Below are positions 50,701-60,002 of a stretch of DNA of 64,000 nt, piece by piece. How positions within the stretch are numbered: the first letter of the stretch is position 1; each line of letters opens with the position of its first letter. Origin of the DNA: Saccharothrix obliqua (lineage in GTDB: Bacteria; Actinomycetota; Actinomycetes; Mycobacteriales; Pseudonocardiaceae); contig NZ_JAHXGQ010000013.1 of the NCBI RefSeq assembly GCF_019375475.1, positions 124,001-188,000 of the forward strand, given 5' to 3'. Position numbers and translations under genes: made by a program. The notes under the pieces were generated by a model. It was not told the DNA's origin and ran no database searches. It worked only from the letters and a program-made list of their open reading frames with translations.

Positions 50701-51030
50701 CTACACGCGCTCCTGGACAACGCCGGCGAGGTCGGCGCGGAACACCGGCGCGGACGCCGTGAGGTCGCGCACGGCGGACACCGAAGCAGCGTCCAACGAC
50801 CCCTCCGTCACCACGGCCGCCGCCTCCAACCCCTCCGCACCACTCGCCACGGCGGCGGCCACGGCGGCTTGCAGGGCGGTCAGCTTCAGGGACGCCAGGG
50901 CGACCGTGGTGGCCGCGTAGGTGCGACCGTCCGTGTCACGCACGGCGGCACCCTCGGCCGCACCCGTGCGCGCCCTGGCCGAGCGGGCCAGGGTGATGAT
51001 CTTGGCGTTCTCCGGGTCGAGGTCAGTCAC
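50701..51030 (-). CDS. Cytidine deaminase-like protein lacking zinc motif
   Basis: A 109-residue protein of the deaminase-like family that follows the CNNM gene in actinobacteria. The fold-like segments are KIITLARSARARTGAAEGAA, VRDTDGRTYAATTVALASLK and LTALQAAVAAAVASG. The zinc signatures HAE and PCxxC of true cytidine deaminases are absent, so catalysis is doubtful. The GTG start at 51030 overlaps the upstream stop by eight bases, so it is coupled. Confidence 0.7.
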   Translation of the reverse strand: MTDLDPENAKIITLARSARARTGAAEGAAVRDTDGRTYAATTVALASLKLTALQAAVAAAVASGAEGLEAAAVVTEGSLDAASVSAVRDLTASAPVFRADLAGVVQERV

Positions 51031-52321
51031 CGGCGGTTCCCTCCGCTGAAGTGTCACCGTTCACGGGCCGGACGAGCACCGTCGTGATGCGCACCCGCCC
51101 CCGTTCGTCCTTGCCGCCCTCGGCCCGCATCCGCAGCCCCGCGATCTCGGCCTCGGTGCCGGGCAGCGGCACGCGGCCGAGGCGTTGCGCGAGCAACCCG
51201 CCGACCGTCTCCACCTCGTGGTCGTCCAGCTCGGTGCCGAACACGGCGTCCAGGTCGTCCACGGGCAACCGCGCGCTCACCCGCACCGACCCGTCCGCCA
51301 GGTGCTCGACGGGCGGCGTGTCCTCGGTGTCGGACTCGTCGGTGATCTCACCGACGATCTCCTCCAGGATGTCCTCGATGGTCAGCAACCCGGCCGTACC
51401 GCCGTACTCGTCCACCACGACCGCCAGGTGGTTGCGCGAGAGCTGCATCTCCCGCAGCAGGTCGGCGATGGGCTTCGAGTCGGGGATGAACGACGCGGGC
51501 TTCATGACCTCCGCCACGACCGCGCCGTTCGGCTCGGCCAGCGTGCGCCGCACGAGGTCCTTGAGGTTCACCACGCCGACGATGTCGTCCACGCTCTCCC
51601 CGATGACGGGCACGCGCGTGTAGCCGGTGCGCAGCGACAACGCCAACGCCTGCCGCACGGACTTCGTCTGCTCGATCCACACGATCTCGGTGCGCGGCAC
51701 CATCACCTCGCGCGCGATGGTGTCACCCAGCTCGAACACCGAGTGGATCATCTCGCGCTCGCCCTCGTCCACGACGCCGCGCTCCTGGGCCATGTCGACC
51801 AGCTCGCGCAGCTCCACCTCGGACGAGAACGGTCCCTCGCGGAAGCCCTTGCCGGGTGTGATGGCGTTGCCGACGATGATCAGCAGCCGCGACAACGGCC
51901 CCAGCACGCGGCCGAGCACGCGGATCGGCGCGGCGGCGACGAGGCTCACCGCGTACGGGTGCTGCCTGCCGATGGTGCGCGGACCCACGCCCACCAGCAC
52001 GTACGACACCACCAGCATGCTCAGGCCGGCGATCAGCACCGCCACCCAGCCGGTGTCGACGAGTTCCAGGCACACGACCGTGACCAGCACGGTCGCGGCC
52101 AGCTCGCAGCCCAGGCGCAGCAGGAGCAGCAGGTTGACGTGGCGCGGCCGGTCGGCGAGGACCTGGATGAGCTGCCGCGCGCCCGCCCGGCCCTGCCGCT
52201 GCAACGCCTCGACGCGTGCCCGGGACACGGTGCCGAGCGCGGCGTCGGCGCCCGCGAACGCGCCCGCCGCCAGCACCAGGGCGACGGCCAGCAGGATGAG
52301 GCTGGTCGGATTCCCGCTCAC
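51023..52321 (-). CDS. CNNM/CBS-domain transporter (CorC/HlyC family)
   Basis: A 432-residue membrane protein: CNNM/DUF21 domain with three or four helices (about 1-140), a pair of CBS domains (about 205-325, VMVPRTEIVWIEQTKSVRQA and HLAVVVDEYGGTAGLLTIED), and a C-terminal CorC_HlyC domain (about 340-420). Relatives mediate Mg2+/Co2+ efflux; the old name is hemolysin. Starts at GTG 52321, ten bases behind ybeY. Gene order phoH, ybeY, CNNM, deaminase-like, era is the actinobacterial standard. Confidence 0.92.
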   Translation of the reverse strand: MSGNPTSLILLAVALVLAAGAFAGADAALGTVSRARVEALQRQGRAGARQLIQVLADRPRHVNLLLLLRLGCELAATVLVTVVCLELVDTGWVAVLIAGLSMLVVSYVLVGVGPRTIGRQHPYAVSLVAAAPIRVLGRVLGPLSRLLIIVGNAITPGKGFREGPFSSEVELRELVDMAQERGVVDEGEREMIHSVFELGDTIAREVMVPRTEIVWIEQTKSVRQALALSLRTGYTRVPVIGESVDDIVGVVNLKDLVRRTLAEPNGAVVAEVMKPASFIPDSKPIADLLREMQLSRNHLAVVVDEYGGTAGLLTIEDILEEIVGEITDESDTEDTPPVEHLADGSVRVSARLPVDDLDAVFGTELDDHEVETVGGLLAQRLGRVPLPGTEAEIAGLRMRAEGGKDERGRVRITTVLVRPVNGDTSAEGTAGD

Positions 52322-52331
52322 GACGACCGCC

Positions 52332-52886
52332 TCAGGCGGTCGGGTCGGGCCTGTCGGAATCCTCCAGGCCCACCGCCCCGAGCAGCTTGGAGTCGGCTTC
52401 GCGCTGCGCCGACTTGCGCTCCGCCTCGGCGGCCGCGGTGCGGAAGTCGCCGAGGATGCGGTTCTGGAGGGTGAACATCTCGCGCTCCTCCGCGGGCTCG
52501 GCGTGGTCGTAGCCGAGCAGGTGCAGCACGCCGTGCACGGTCAGCAGGTGCAGTTCGTCCAGCAGCCCGTGGCCGGCCTTCTTCGCCTGGTCCTTGGCGA
52601 ACTCCGGGCACAGCACGATGTCGCCGAGCAGCGCCGGGCCGAGGCCCGCCGCGTCGGGCCGCCGCGCGGAGTCCAGCTCGTCCATGGGGAAGGCCATGAC
52701 GTCGGTCGGTCCGGGCAGGTCCATCCACCGCTGGTGGAGGTCCGCCATCACGTCCAGCTCCACCAGCAGCACGGACAGCTCCGCGAGGGGGCTGACACCC
52801 ATCCGGTCCAGGGCGAACCGGGCGGCGGCGACGATGGACGGCTCGTCCACGGTCACGCCCGACTCGTTCGCGATCTCGATGCTCAC
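52332..52886 (-). CDS. ybeY: Endoribonuclease YbeY
   Basis: A 184-residue metalloprotein for 16S rRNA 3'-end maturation and ribosome quality control. The zinc motif H-x3-H-x5-H is in [20 protein letters not shown]; upstream is [11 protein letters not shown] and [12 protein letters not shown]-terminal tail of about 40 residues ([13 protein letters not shown]) is longer than in E. coli. The start is GTG 52886, five bases behind the phoH stop. Confidence 0.95.
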   Translation of the reverse strand: MSIEIANESGVTVDEPSIVAAARFALDRMGVSPLAELSVLLVELDVMADLHQRWMDLPGPTDVMAFPMDELDSARRPDAAGLGPALLGDIVLCPEFAKDQAKKAGHGLLDELHLLTVHGVLHLLGYDHAEPAEEREMFTLQNRILGDFRTAAAEAERKSAQREADSKLLGAVGLEDSDRPDPTA

Positions 52887-52891
52887 GACGC

Positions 52892-53968
52892 CTATCGTCC
52901 CCGGCGGTGCCCCCGCGACCGCGCACCGGGTCCGGCGTGCTGCCGCCGGTCCTCGCCGAGGTCGCGCTCGTCCTGTTCGACCTGCCACTTCTCGTACGCG
53001 TCCACGATGTCCGCGACCAGGCGGTGGCGGACCACGTCGCTGCTGGTCAGGATGGAGAAGTGGACGTCGTCGACGCCGTCCAGGATGTCCTTGACGACCT
53101 TGAGCCCGGACCGCTGCCCACCGGGCAGGTCGACCTGGGTGATGTCACCGGTCACCACGATCTTCGAGCCGAAGCCGAGCCGGGTGAGGAACATCTTCAT
53201 CTGCTCGGGCGTGGTGTTCTGCGCCTCGTCCAGGATGATGAACGCGTCGTTGAGGGTCCGGCCGCGCATGTAGGCCAGCGGGGCGACCTCGATGGTCCCC
53301 GCCTGGGTCAGGCGCGGGATGGACTCCGGGTCGACCATGTCGTGCAACGCGTCGTACAGAGGCCGCAGGTACGGGTCGATCTTCTCGTACAGGGTGCCGG
53401 GCAGGTAGCCGAGGCGCTCGCCCGCCTCCACGGCCGGCCGGGTGAGGATGATGCGGTTGACCTGCTTGGCCTGGAGCGCCTGGACGGCCTTGGCCATCGC
53501 CAGGTAGGTCTTGCCGGTGCCCGCCGGGCCGATGCCGAACACGACGGTGTTCTTGTCGATGGCGTCGACGTAGTGCTTCTGGTTGAGCGTCTTCGGCCGG
53601 ATGGTGCGCCCGCGCCGGGAGATGATGTCGAGGCTCAGCACCTCGGCGGGTGATTCGCCGGTGCCCGCCGACAGCATGGCGACGGTCCGCCGGACGGTGT
53701 CCGGGCCGATCTCCTGGCCGCGGCCGGCGAGCGTGGTCAGCTCGGAGAAGACCCGCTCGGCGAACGCCACGTCGGCGGGCGCGCCGGAGAGGGTGATCTC
53801 GTTGCCGCGCACGTGGACGTCGGCGTCGAGCAGCTCCTCCGCGAGGCGGAGGTTCTCGTCGCGCGAACCGAGCAGGGCGAGCACCGCGCTGTCGGGCACG
53901 GCGAACTTGGACTGGGCGTCGGCCGCCGCGGGACCGGACTGCGGCGTGTTCTCTGCGGTGTCGGCCAC
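52892..53968 (-). CDS. phoH: PhoH family protein (YbeZ type)
   Basis: A 358-residue PhoH-like ATPase/RNA helicase. Walker A is [19 protein letters not shown]; Walker B is [20 protein letters not shown]; then [19 protein letters not shown]. An N-terminal KH-like region (about 25-110) precedes. It functions with YbeY in rRNA processing. The start is GTG 53968. It heads the phoH, ybeY, CNNM, deaminase-like unit. Confidence 0.95.
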   Translation of the reverse strand: MADTAENTPQSGPAAADAQSKFAVPDSAVLALLGSRDENLRLAEELLDADVHVRGNEITLSGAPADVAFAERVFSELTTLAGRGQEIGPDTVRRTVAMLSAGTGESPAEVLSLDIISRRGRTIRPKTLNQKHYVDAIDKNTVVFGIGPAGTGKTYLAMAKAVQALQAKQVNRIILTRPAVEAGERLGYLPGTLYEKIDPYLRPLYDALHDMVDPESIPRLTQAGTIEVAPLAYMRGRTLNDAFIILDEAQNTTPEQMKMFLTRLGFGSKIVVTGDITQVDLPGGQRSGLKVVKDILDGVDDVHFSILTSSDVVRHRLVADIVDAYEKWQVEQDERDLGEDRRQHAGPGARSRGHRRGR

Positions 53969-54167
53969 GTGGCCTCGGGCCTGCTTCCTGCGCGTTCGCG
54001 CCGAACTCGGGTTGTTTCGCCTTCCGCTCCGATGCTAGCCGCCCCCACCGGGGCCGCGCACCGGAGTAAGGGGGCGCGGCACGTGCCGGCAAGCGCCCGG
54101 TGCGGTGACGCGCGGGGTAGTCCGATCGTCGGTGTGCCGGCTGGTGGCGGCGGTGCACCATCGGGGG

Positions 54168-55583
54168 ATGGCTGAGTTCGGGCGGCGGACCTTCCTCGGC
54201 GCGGTCGGCGTGGCGGCGGTGGCCGGTGGTGAGCGGGTGGCCGGTGGCGGGCGGGTCCCGGCCGCCGACCGCGACTGGAGCAGACTGCGGCTGACGGGGC
54301 GGCTGGTGCTACCCGCCGATGCCGACTACGACACCGCGCGGCGGCCCTACAACGCGGTGTACGCGGGGAACCGGCCGGCGGCGGTGGCGTTGTGCGCGGA
54401 CGAGGCGGACGTGGCGCGGTGCCTGGAGTTCGCGTCGGCGGAGCGGCTGCCGGTGGCGGCGCGCAGCGGGCGGCACAGCTACGCCGGGTACTCGACGCCA
54501 CCGGACGGACTGGTGGTGGACGTGTCGGCGTTGCGCGAGGTGCGGCCCGGCGGGGTGTCGGTGGTGGGTGCGGGCACGTCGCTGCTGGGCGCGTACGAGG
54601 CGCTGGGTGCCGCCGGGCGGCTGCTGCCCGGCGGCACGTGCCGCAGCGTGGGCATCGCGGGCCTGGCGCTGGGCGGCGGCATCGGCGTGGTGGGCCGCAA
54701 GTACGGGCTGACCTGCGACCGGCTGGTGGGCGCGCGGGTGGTGACGCCGGACGGCTCGGTGCGCGACGTGGACGCCGAGCGGGAGCCGGACCTGTTCTGG
54801 GCGTTGCGCGGCGGCGGTGGCGGCAACTTCGGCGTGGTCACGTCGTTCCGGTTCGACACGCCGCCCGCGCACCGGCTGGTGCCGTTCGAGCTGCGCACGC
54901 CCGCGGGCGCGGCGGTGGACGTGCTGGGCGCGTGGCAGGAGTGGCTGCCGGGGCTGCCGGACGAGCTGTGGACGGCGTGCCGGGTGGAGACGGGTCGGCC
55001 GGCGCGGGCGGTGGTGTCGGGTTGCTGGGCGGGTCCGCCGGAGGGCCTGGGTCCGTGGCTGGACCGGTTGGCGGCCAAGGTGCCGGTGCAGTCGCGCACC
55101 GTGCGGCCGATGGACTACGTGCCCGCGATGCGGTACTTCGCGGGGTGCACGGGCCCGAATTGCCCGCCGGTGCCGCCGACGCGGTTCGTGGCGTCGTCGC
55201 GGATGCCGCGCCGGCCGGTGGACCCGGCGGTGGTGGTCGGCCTGCTGGCGCGGGAGCGGCCGGTGGCGGTGCTGTTCGACTCGTTCGGCGGCGCGATCGG
55301 GCGGGTGGGCGCGGCGGAGACCGCGTTCCCGCACCGGGACGCGTTGGCCAGCGCGCAGGTGTACGTGACGGTGCGGGCGGGCGACGAGGCGGGCGCGCGG
55401 CGCGACATGGCGGTGGTGCGGGACGGGTTGGGCGCGGACGGCGGCTACGTCAACTACGTGGACCCGGAGCTGCCGGACTGGCGGACTGCCTACTACGGCG
55501 CGAACCTGCCGCGGCTGCGCCGGGTGGCCGACCGGTACGACCCGAACGGGGTGCTGGCGTTCGCGCAGTCCGTGCGGGCGTGA
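54168..55583 (+). CDS. BBE-like flavin oxidoreductase, Tat-exported
   Basis: A 471-residue FAD-linked oxidase of the berberine-bridge-enzyme/PCMH type. A twin-arginine signal (FGRRTFLGAVGVAAVAGG) indicates export. The FAD is probably bicovalently bound: His103 in ARSGRHSYAGYS and Cys158 in PGGTCRSVGIAGLALGGG. The C-terminal BBE strand reads YVNYVDPELPDWRTAYYG with YDPNGVLAFAQSV. Such enzymes oxidise sugars or secondary metabolites to yield H2O2. ATG 54168 follows GGGGG. It is the only + strand gene in a long minus-strand block, so it is an insertion relative to Mycobacterium. Confidence 0.9.
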   Translation: MAEFGRRTFLGAVGVAAVAGGERVAGGGRVPAADRDWSRLRLTGRLVLPADADYDTARRPYNAVYAGNRPAAVALCADEADVARCLEFASAERLPVAARSGRHSYAGYSTPPDGLVVDVSALREVRPGGVSVVGAGTSLLGAYEALGAAGRLLPGGTCRSVGIAGLALGGGIGVVGRKYGLTCDRLVGARVVTPDGSVRDVDAEREPDLFWALRGGGGGNFGVVTSFRFDTPPAHRLVPFELRTPAGAAVDVLGAWQEWLPGLPDELWTACRVETGRPARAVVSGCWAGPPEGLGPWLDRLAAKVPVQSRTVRPMDYVPAMRYFAGCTGPNCPPVPPTRFVASSRMPRRPVDPAVVVGLLARERPVAVLFDSFGGAIGRVGAAETAFPHRDALASAQVYVTVRAGDEAGARRDMAVVRDGLGADGGYVNYVDPELPDWRTAYYGANLPRLRRVADRYDPNGVLAFAQSVRA

Positions 55584-55590
55584 CGCCGCC

Positions 55591-55962
55591 TCAGGCGAGG
55601 CGGGCCAGCGGTCGGCCGCCGAGCAGGTGCAGGTGGGCGTGGTGCACGGTCTGGCCCGCGTCCGGGCCGGTGTTGAACACCAGGCGGTAGCCGCCGTCGG
55701 CGACGCCCTCGGCGGCGGCGACCTCGCCCGCGGCGCGGAACAGGTCGTCCAGCACGCCCGGCGCGGCGGTGGCCAGGGCCGCGGCGTGCGGCACGTGGGT
55801 CGTGGGCACCAGGACGACGTGCGTCGGCGCCTGGGGTTCGATGTCGCGGAACGCGAGCGTGGTGGTCGTCCGGTGGACGACCTCCGCGGGCAGCTCGCCC
55901 GCGACGATCCGGCAGAACGCGCAGTCCGCCGTGGCGGCGGGCTCCGTGGCGGCGGGCTCCAT
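55591..55962 (-). CDS. HIT-family nucleotide hydrolase/transferase
   Basis: A 123-residue HIT protein: CAFCRIVAGELPAEVVHRTT with the N-terminal zinc-type CxxC, and the active-site His triad QTVHHAHLHLLGGRPLARL. Members are HinT-like phosphoramidases for AMP conjugates. Starts ATG 55962, ten bases behind the hydrolase gene on the same strand. Ends eight bases from the convergent oxidase. Confidence 0.92.
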   Translation of the reverse strand: MEPAATEPAATADCAFCRIVAGELPAEVVHRTTTTLAFRDIEPQAPTHVVLVPTTHVPHAAALATAAPGVLDDLFRAAGEVAAAEGVADGGYRLVFNTGPDAGQTVHHAHLHLLGGRPLARLA

Positions 55963-55972
55963 GGTCGGCAGG

Positions 55973-56656
55973 CTACTGGACGGCGGCGCGGGCCAGCCGC
56001 AGTGCGGCGCCGCGGCACGCGAGCCAGGCCGACGTGCCGGGCGTGATCAGGTCCATGTGGCTGACACCGGGCAGCACGACGAGTTCCGCGCCGGTGCGCT
56101 CGGCGAACGCGATGCTCTGCTCCACCGGCACGTCCTCGTCGTCCTCGCCGTGCACCAGCACCACGGGTTTGCCGGTCGGCGGGTGGGCCGCGGGCGAGGC
56201 GTCGGCGTACCGGTCGGGCACCTCGTCGGGGTCGCCGCCGAGCAGTTCGGCCGCGCGCCGGGTGAGCCGCGGGTGCTGGAGGAAGTCCAGGACACCCGCC
56301 TGGGCGACCGCGCCGACGACCCGGGGGTGGCGGGCGGCGGCCCACACGGCGAGGTGGCCGCCCGCGGAGTGGCCGAGGGTGATCACGTCGGAGTCGAGGG
56401 CGTCGATGGCGGCCAGGACGTCGTCACCGGTCATCGGCCACCCGCCACCGCCGCCGACGCGGCGGTACTCCGCGTTGAACGCGGTGACGCCGTGCGCGGC
56501 GAGGTCGGCGGCCAGCGGGCGACCCAGTGCCAGGTCGTAGCGCTGGTGCCAGAAACCGCCGTGGAGCACCACGACGACGGGGAGCGGGCCGGGTGGCCCG
56601 GGAGGCGCGGTCAGCTCGCCGAACTGGCTCGGGTGGTCGCCGTAGGAGATGCGCAA
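55973..56656 (-). CDS. Alpha/beta hydrolase (kynurenine formamidase-like)
   Basis: A 227-residue alpha/beta hydrolase. The oxyanion strand is VVVLHGGFWHQRYDL, the nucleophile elbow TLGHSAGGHLAVWAA, the acid is in VHGEDDEDVPV and the catalytic His in PGVSHMDLITPG. The HGGFW motif places it near aryl formamidases/esterases. A TTG start at 56656 is chosen because AGGGG lies eight bases upstream; an ATG at 56716 would add a repeat-derived tail. Co-oriented with the HIT gene. Confidence 0.85.
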   Translation of the reverse strand: MRISYGDHPSQFGELTAPPGPPGPLPVVVVLHGGFWHQRYDLALGRPLAADLAAHGVTAFNAEYRRVGGGGGWPMTGDDVLAAIDALDSDVITLGHSAGGHLAVWAAARHPRVVGAVAQAGVLDFLQHPRLTRRAAELLGGDPDEVPDRYADASPAAHPPTGKPVVLVHGEDDEDVPVEQSIAFAERTGAELVVLPGVSHMDLITPGTSAWLACRGAALRLARAAVQ

Positions 56657-56673
56657 GTGGAAACCCCTGAGAC

Positions 56674-56706
56674 GGGAAGCGGGCCGAGGCGGGAAGCGGG
56701 CCGAGG
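56674..56706. repeat. Tandem duplication of a 17-bp unit
   Basis: GGGAAGCGGGCCGAGG occurs twice, 17 bp apart, just upstream of the hydrolase start. A recent slippage duplication. Confidence 0.85.
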
Positions 56707-56731
56707 TGGAAAGCAAACGGGCGCGAAAAGG

Positions 56732-56776
56732 GCCGCGTCGCGATGGGACCTGGGGGTCGCCCCACCGCGACGCGGC
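56732..56776 (-). terminator. Rho-independent terminator after rsmE
   Basis: GCCGCGTCGCG and CGCGACGCGGC form an 11-bp perfect stem (with further pairing inside). On the minus strand the hairpin is followed by CCTTTTCGC. It would end the hrcA-dnaJ-rsmE transcript. Confidence 0.65.
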
Positions 56777-56910
56777 GACGCCGGACCGAGGGGGGAGGTG
56801 TCCGGCGAGTCTCGTGGTCCGAAGGGTCGATGCCGACTAGACCAATGCAACCCCTCAGGCCATGAGCGTAACCCCATTTCCGGAGGTTCGCCAGAAGAGA
56901 GCAAGCCTCA

Positions 56911-57645
56911 TCACCGCCAGCGATCGGTCAGCACACCCAGCGCTGCCAAACCGACCGCCGCGGCGGTCGACGCGCGCAACACGGTGGGCCCCAGGCGCAC
57001 GACCTGCGCACCCGCGCCGGTCAGCGTCACGAGTTCGTCGTCGGTGATCCCGCCCTCGGGGCCGACCACGAGCAGCACGTCGCCCGCGGCGGGCAGGGAC
57101 ACCGACTTGACGCCGTCCGCCGCGGACTCGTGCAGGACCAATGTCACCGCCGCGGACGCGGCCATCCGGGCGAGGGCGGCCGTGCCGACGGGTTCGGCGA
57201 CGTGCGGCACCCTGGCGCGCCGGGCCTGCTTCGCGGCTTCCCGCGCGGTGGCCCGCCAGCGTGCGAGCGCCTTCGCGCCGCGCGGCCCGTCGTCCCACTT
57301 CGCCACGCACCGCGCGGCCTGCCACGGCACGACCTCGTCGACGCCCGCTTCGGTGGCCAGCTCCACGGCGAGTTCACCGCGGTCGCCCTTCACCAGCGCC
57401 TGCGCCACGATGACGCGGACCGCCGGTTCGGGCACGGTCCAGCGCTCCACGACCCGCAGCCGCAGCGAGTCCTTCAACGCTTCGCCGACCACGCACCGCA
57501 CCTGCGCGCCGGAGCCGTCGGAGAGCACCAGCTCCTCGCCGGCACGCAGCCGCCGCACGGTGGCCGCGTGCCTGCCCTCGGGCCCGTCGAGCACGAACTC
57601 CTCGCCCGCGGGCAGCGCGGGCACCAGGAAGACGGGCGGTGTCAC
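56911..57645 (-). CDS. rsmE: 16S rRNA (uracil-1498-N3)-methyltransferase RsmE
   Basis: A 244-residue SPOUT methyltransferase. N-terminal PUA-like domain ([20 protein letters not shown]), then the SAM-knot with [18 protein letters not shown] and [20 protein letters not shown]. The start is GTG 57645, overlapping the dnaJ stop by GTGA, the conserved dnaJ-rsmE coupling. Confidence 0.95.
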   Translation of the reverse strand: MTPPVFLVPALPAGEEFVLDGPEGRHAATVRRLRAGEELVLSDGSGAQVRCVVGEALKDSLRLRVVERWTVPEPAVRVIVAQALVKGDRGELAVELATEAGVDEVVPWQAARCVAKWDDGPRGAKALARWRATAREAAKQARRARVPHVAEPVGTAALARMAASAAVTLVLHESAADGVKSVSLPAAGDVLLVVGPEGGITDDELVTLTGAGAQVVRLGPTVLRASTAAAVGLAALGVLTDRWR

Positions 57646-58790
57646 CGGTGGCGGCCGGAGCGCAGGCGGGAGAACAGCCCGCCGCCGCCCTTGCCGTTGT
57701 GCGCCAGCGTCGGCTCGTCCTCGCCGCGCGACACGGCCAGTTCCCGCAGCAGCTCCGCCTGGCGGGCGTCGAGCCTGGTCGGCACCACGACCTCCAGGTG
57801 GACGTGCAGGTCGCCGCGGCCGTCGACGCGCCCGGAGGACCGCAGCCGCGGCATTCCCCGGCCGGTGAGCACCAGTTCGGTGTTCGGCTGGGTGCCGGGC
57901 TCGATCTCCAGGTCCTCCTCGCCGTCGAGGGTCTGGAGCGGCAGGACCGCGCCGAGGGCGGCGGTGGTCATCGGGACGCGCACCGAGCAGTGCAGGTCCG
58001 CGCCGTCCCGCTCGAACACCTCGTGCGGTACCTCCTCGACCTCCACGTACAGGTCGCCCGCGGGTCCGCCGCCGGAGCCGACCTCGCCCTGGCCCGCGAG
58101 CCGCACCCGCATCCCCTCGGCGACGCCGGGCGGGATCTGCACCGAGATGGTGCGCCGGGACCGGACGCGGCCCTCGCCCGCGCACTGGCGGCACGGGTCG
58201 GGGATGACCTCGCCGAGGCCGCGGCACACCGGGCACGGGCGGGCGGTGACGACCTGGCCGAGGAACGACCGCTGCACCGACTGCACCTCGCCGCGCCCGC
58301 CGCACGTGTCGCAGCGCACCGGGGACGAGCCCTCGGCGCAGCCGCTGCCCACGCACACGTCGCACAGGATCGCGGTGTCGACGGTCAGTTCGCGGGACGC
58401 GCCCGCCGCGCACTCCTCCAGCGTCATGGACAGCCGAATCAACGCGTCGGAGCCGGGCTGCACGCGGCTGCGCGGGCCGCGCCCGCCGGCGCCGCCGGTC
58501 GCGCCGAAGAACGCGTCCATGATGTCGCCCAACCCGAACCCGGCGAACGGGTCGCCCGTGCCGCCGCCACCGCCGCCGGGCGACAGCGGGTCGCCGCCGC
58601 GGTCGACGATCTCGCGCTTCTTCGGGTCCGACAGCACCTCGTAGGCCGCCGTCACCTCTTTGAAGCGCGCTTCCTCGTTGGGGTTGACGTCCGGGTGCAG
58701 TTGGCGCGCGAGCTTGCGGTAGGCGCGCTTGATCTCCTCGGGCGTCGCGTTCCTGGAGACCCCGAGCGTGCCGTAGTAGTCCCTCGCCAC
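57642..58790 (-). CDS. dnaJ: Chaperone DnaJ (DnaJ2, hrcA-linked)
   Basis: A 382-residue type I DnaJ co-chaperone for DnaK. J domain with HPD at residues 32-34 ([12 protein letters not shown]), a Gly/Phe-rich linker ([15 protein letters not shown]), four zinc-finger repeats ([33 protein letters not shown]; the first is irregular), and C-terminal substrate-binding domains. The start is GTG 58790. Gene order hrcA, dnaJ, rsmE is as in Mycobacterium (DnaJ2). Confidence 0.96.
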   Translation of the reverse strand: MARDYYGTLGVSRNATPEEIKRAYRKLARQLHPDVNPNEEARFKEVTAAYEVLSDPKKREIVDRGGDPLSPGGGGGGTGDPFAGFGLGDIMDAFFGATGGAGGRGPRSRVQPGSDALIRLSMTLEECAAGASRELTVDTAILCDVCVGSGCAEGSSPVRCDTCGGRGEVQSVQRSFLGQVVTARPCPVCRGLGEVIPDPCRQCAGEGRVRSRRTISVQIPPGVAEGMRVRLAGQGEVGSGGGPAGDLYVEVEEVPHEVFERDGADLHCSVRVPMTTAALGAVLPLQTLDGEEDLEIEPGTQPNTELVLTGRGMPRLRSSGRVDGRGDLHVHLEVVVPTRLDARQAELLRELAVSRGEDEPTLAHNGKGGGGLFSRLRSGRHR

Positions 58791-58878
58791 CGTGTGTCCT
58801 CCTGCGGGCGCGCCGAGCGCGCGCTCGCTCCCTTGCGAAACGTCCTGTGGGCCTTCCGTGTTCCCCTGCGTTGCCGTG

Positions 58879-59901
58879 CTACCGCGACGTGAGGATCTCC
58901 CCGACGTAGCCGGCGACCGCGAGCACCGCCGCCATCGTGCCGGGGTAGTCCATCCTCGTCGGACCCACCACCCCCATGCCCCCGAGCAGGTTGTCGCGGC
59001 TGCCGTAGCCGATCGACACGATGGACGTGCTGCGCATCTCGGCCGCCTCGTTCTCCTCCCCGATGTGCACCAGCACGGTGCCGGGGTCGCGGGCCGCGGC
59101 GAGCAGCTTGAGCACCACGACCTGCTCCTCCAGCGCCTCCAGCACCTGGCGCAGCGAACCGGGGAAGTCTGCCACGTTGCGGGTGAGGTTCGCGGTGCCA
59201 CCCAGCACCAGCCGCTCCTCCGGGTGCTCCACCAGCGTCTCGATCAACACGGTGCTCACCCGGGTCAGCACGTCGCGCAGGTCGGCGGGCGCGTGGTCGG
59301 GCAGCTCCGCGACGCCCGCGGAGGCGTCGGCGAGGCGCTTGCCGACCATGGCGGTGTTGAGCATCGCCCGGATGCGTGCCACGTTCTCCTCGGTGACCAC
59401 GTCGCCGAGGTCCACCGAGCGCTGGTCGACGCGCCCGGTGTCGGTGATCAGCACCAGCATCAGCCGGGCCGGTGTGATGGCCAGCACCTCCAGGTGCCGC
59501 ACCGTGGACCGGCTCAGCGTCGGGTACTGGACGACGGCGACCTGGCGGGTCAGCTGGGCCAGCAGGCGGACGCTGCGGCGCAGCACGTCGTCCAGGTCGT
59601 ACGCGCCGTCGAGGAAGCTGCGGATGGCGCGGCGCTCGGCCGACGACAGCGGCTTGACCTCGCTCAGCCGGTCCACGAACAGCCGGTAGCCCTTGTCGGT
59701 GGGCACGCGGCCGGCCGAGGTGTGCGGCTGAGTGATGTAGCCGTCCTCCTCCAGCGAGGCCATGTCGTTGCGCACGGTCGCGCTCGACACACCGAGGTTG
59801 TGCCGTTCCACCAGCGCTTTCGACCCGACGGGCTCCTGGTTGGAGACGTAGTCGGCGACGATCGCGCGCAGCACTTCGAACCGGCGCTCGTCCGCGTTCA
59901 C
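58879..59901 (-). CDS. hrcA: Heat-inducible transcription repressor HrcA
   Basis: A 340-residue HrcA repressor. Winged helix with [20 protein letters not shown] and [18 protein letters not shown]; inserted dimerisation domain; C-terminal [20 protein letters not shown]. HrcA represses chaperone genes through CIRCE elements, but no CIRCE is present in front of hrcA or dnaJ here. The start is GTG 59901 with GGAGG nine bases upstream. Followed by dnaJ after 88 bp. Confidence 0.96.
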   Translation of the reverse strand: MNADERRFEVLRAIVADYVSNQEPVGSKALVERHNLGVSSATVRNDMASLEEDGYITQPHTSAGRVPTDKGYRLFVDRLSEVKPLSSAERRAIRSFLDGAYDLDDVLRRSVRLLAQLTRQVAVVQYPTLSRSTVRHLEVLAITPARLMLVLITDTGRVDQRSVDLGDVVTEENVARIRAMLNTAMVGKRLADASAGVAELPDHAPADLRDVLTRVSTVLIETLVEHPEERLVLGGTANLTRNVADFPGSLRQVLEALEEQVVVLKLLAAARDPGTVLVHIGEENEAAEMRSTSIVSIGYGSRDNLLGGMGVVGPTRMDYPGTMAAVLAVAGYVGEILTSR

Positions 59902-59964
59902 CGCGCGTCACCTCCACTACGACGACCTTCTTCACCACGAGTTTACGGAGGTGGGACGTCCTAC

Positions 59965-60000
59965 CGGAAAACCCGCCGACGCCGGCTTCGGCCGGCGGGG
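59965..60000 (-). terminator. Rho-independent terminator after hemW
   Basis: On the minus strand CCCCGCCGGC, a CGAA loop and GCCGGCGTCGGCGGG form a strong hairpin followed by TTTTCC. It lies directly behind the hemW stop, so hrcA needs its own promoter in the roughly 60 bp that remain. Confidence 0.7.
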
Positions 60001-60002
60001 CC

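Noticed and set aside
50701-51030. Functional cytidine deaminase
   Set aside because: The usual database name for this position would imply activity, but the HAE and PCxxC zinc motifs are missing.
58780-59990. CIRCE operator before hrcA or dnaJ
   Set aside because: No TTAGCACTC/GAGTGCTAA pair is present in either upstream region; in actinobacteria CIRCE usually lies before groE.
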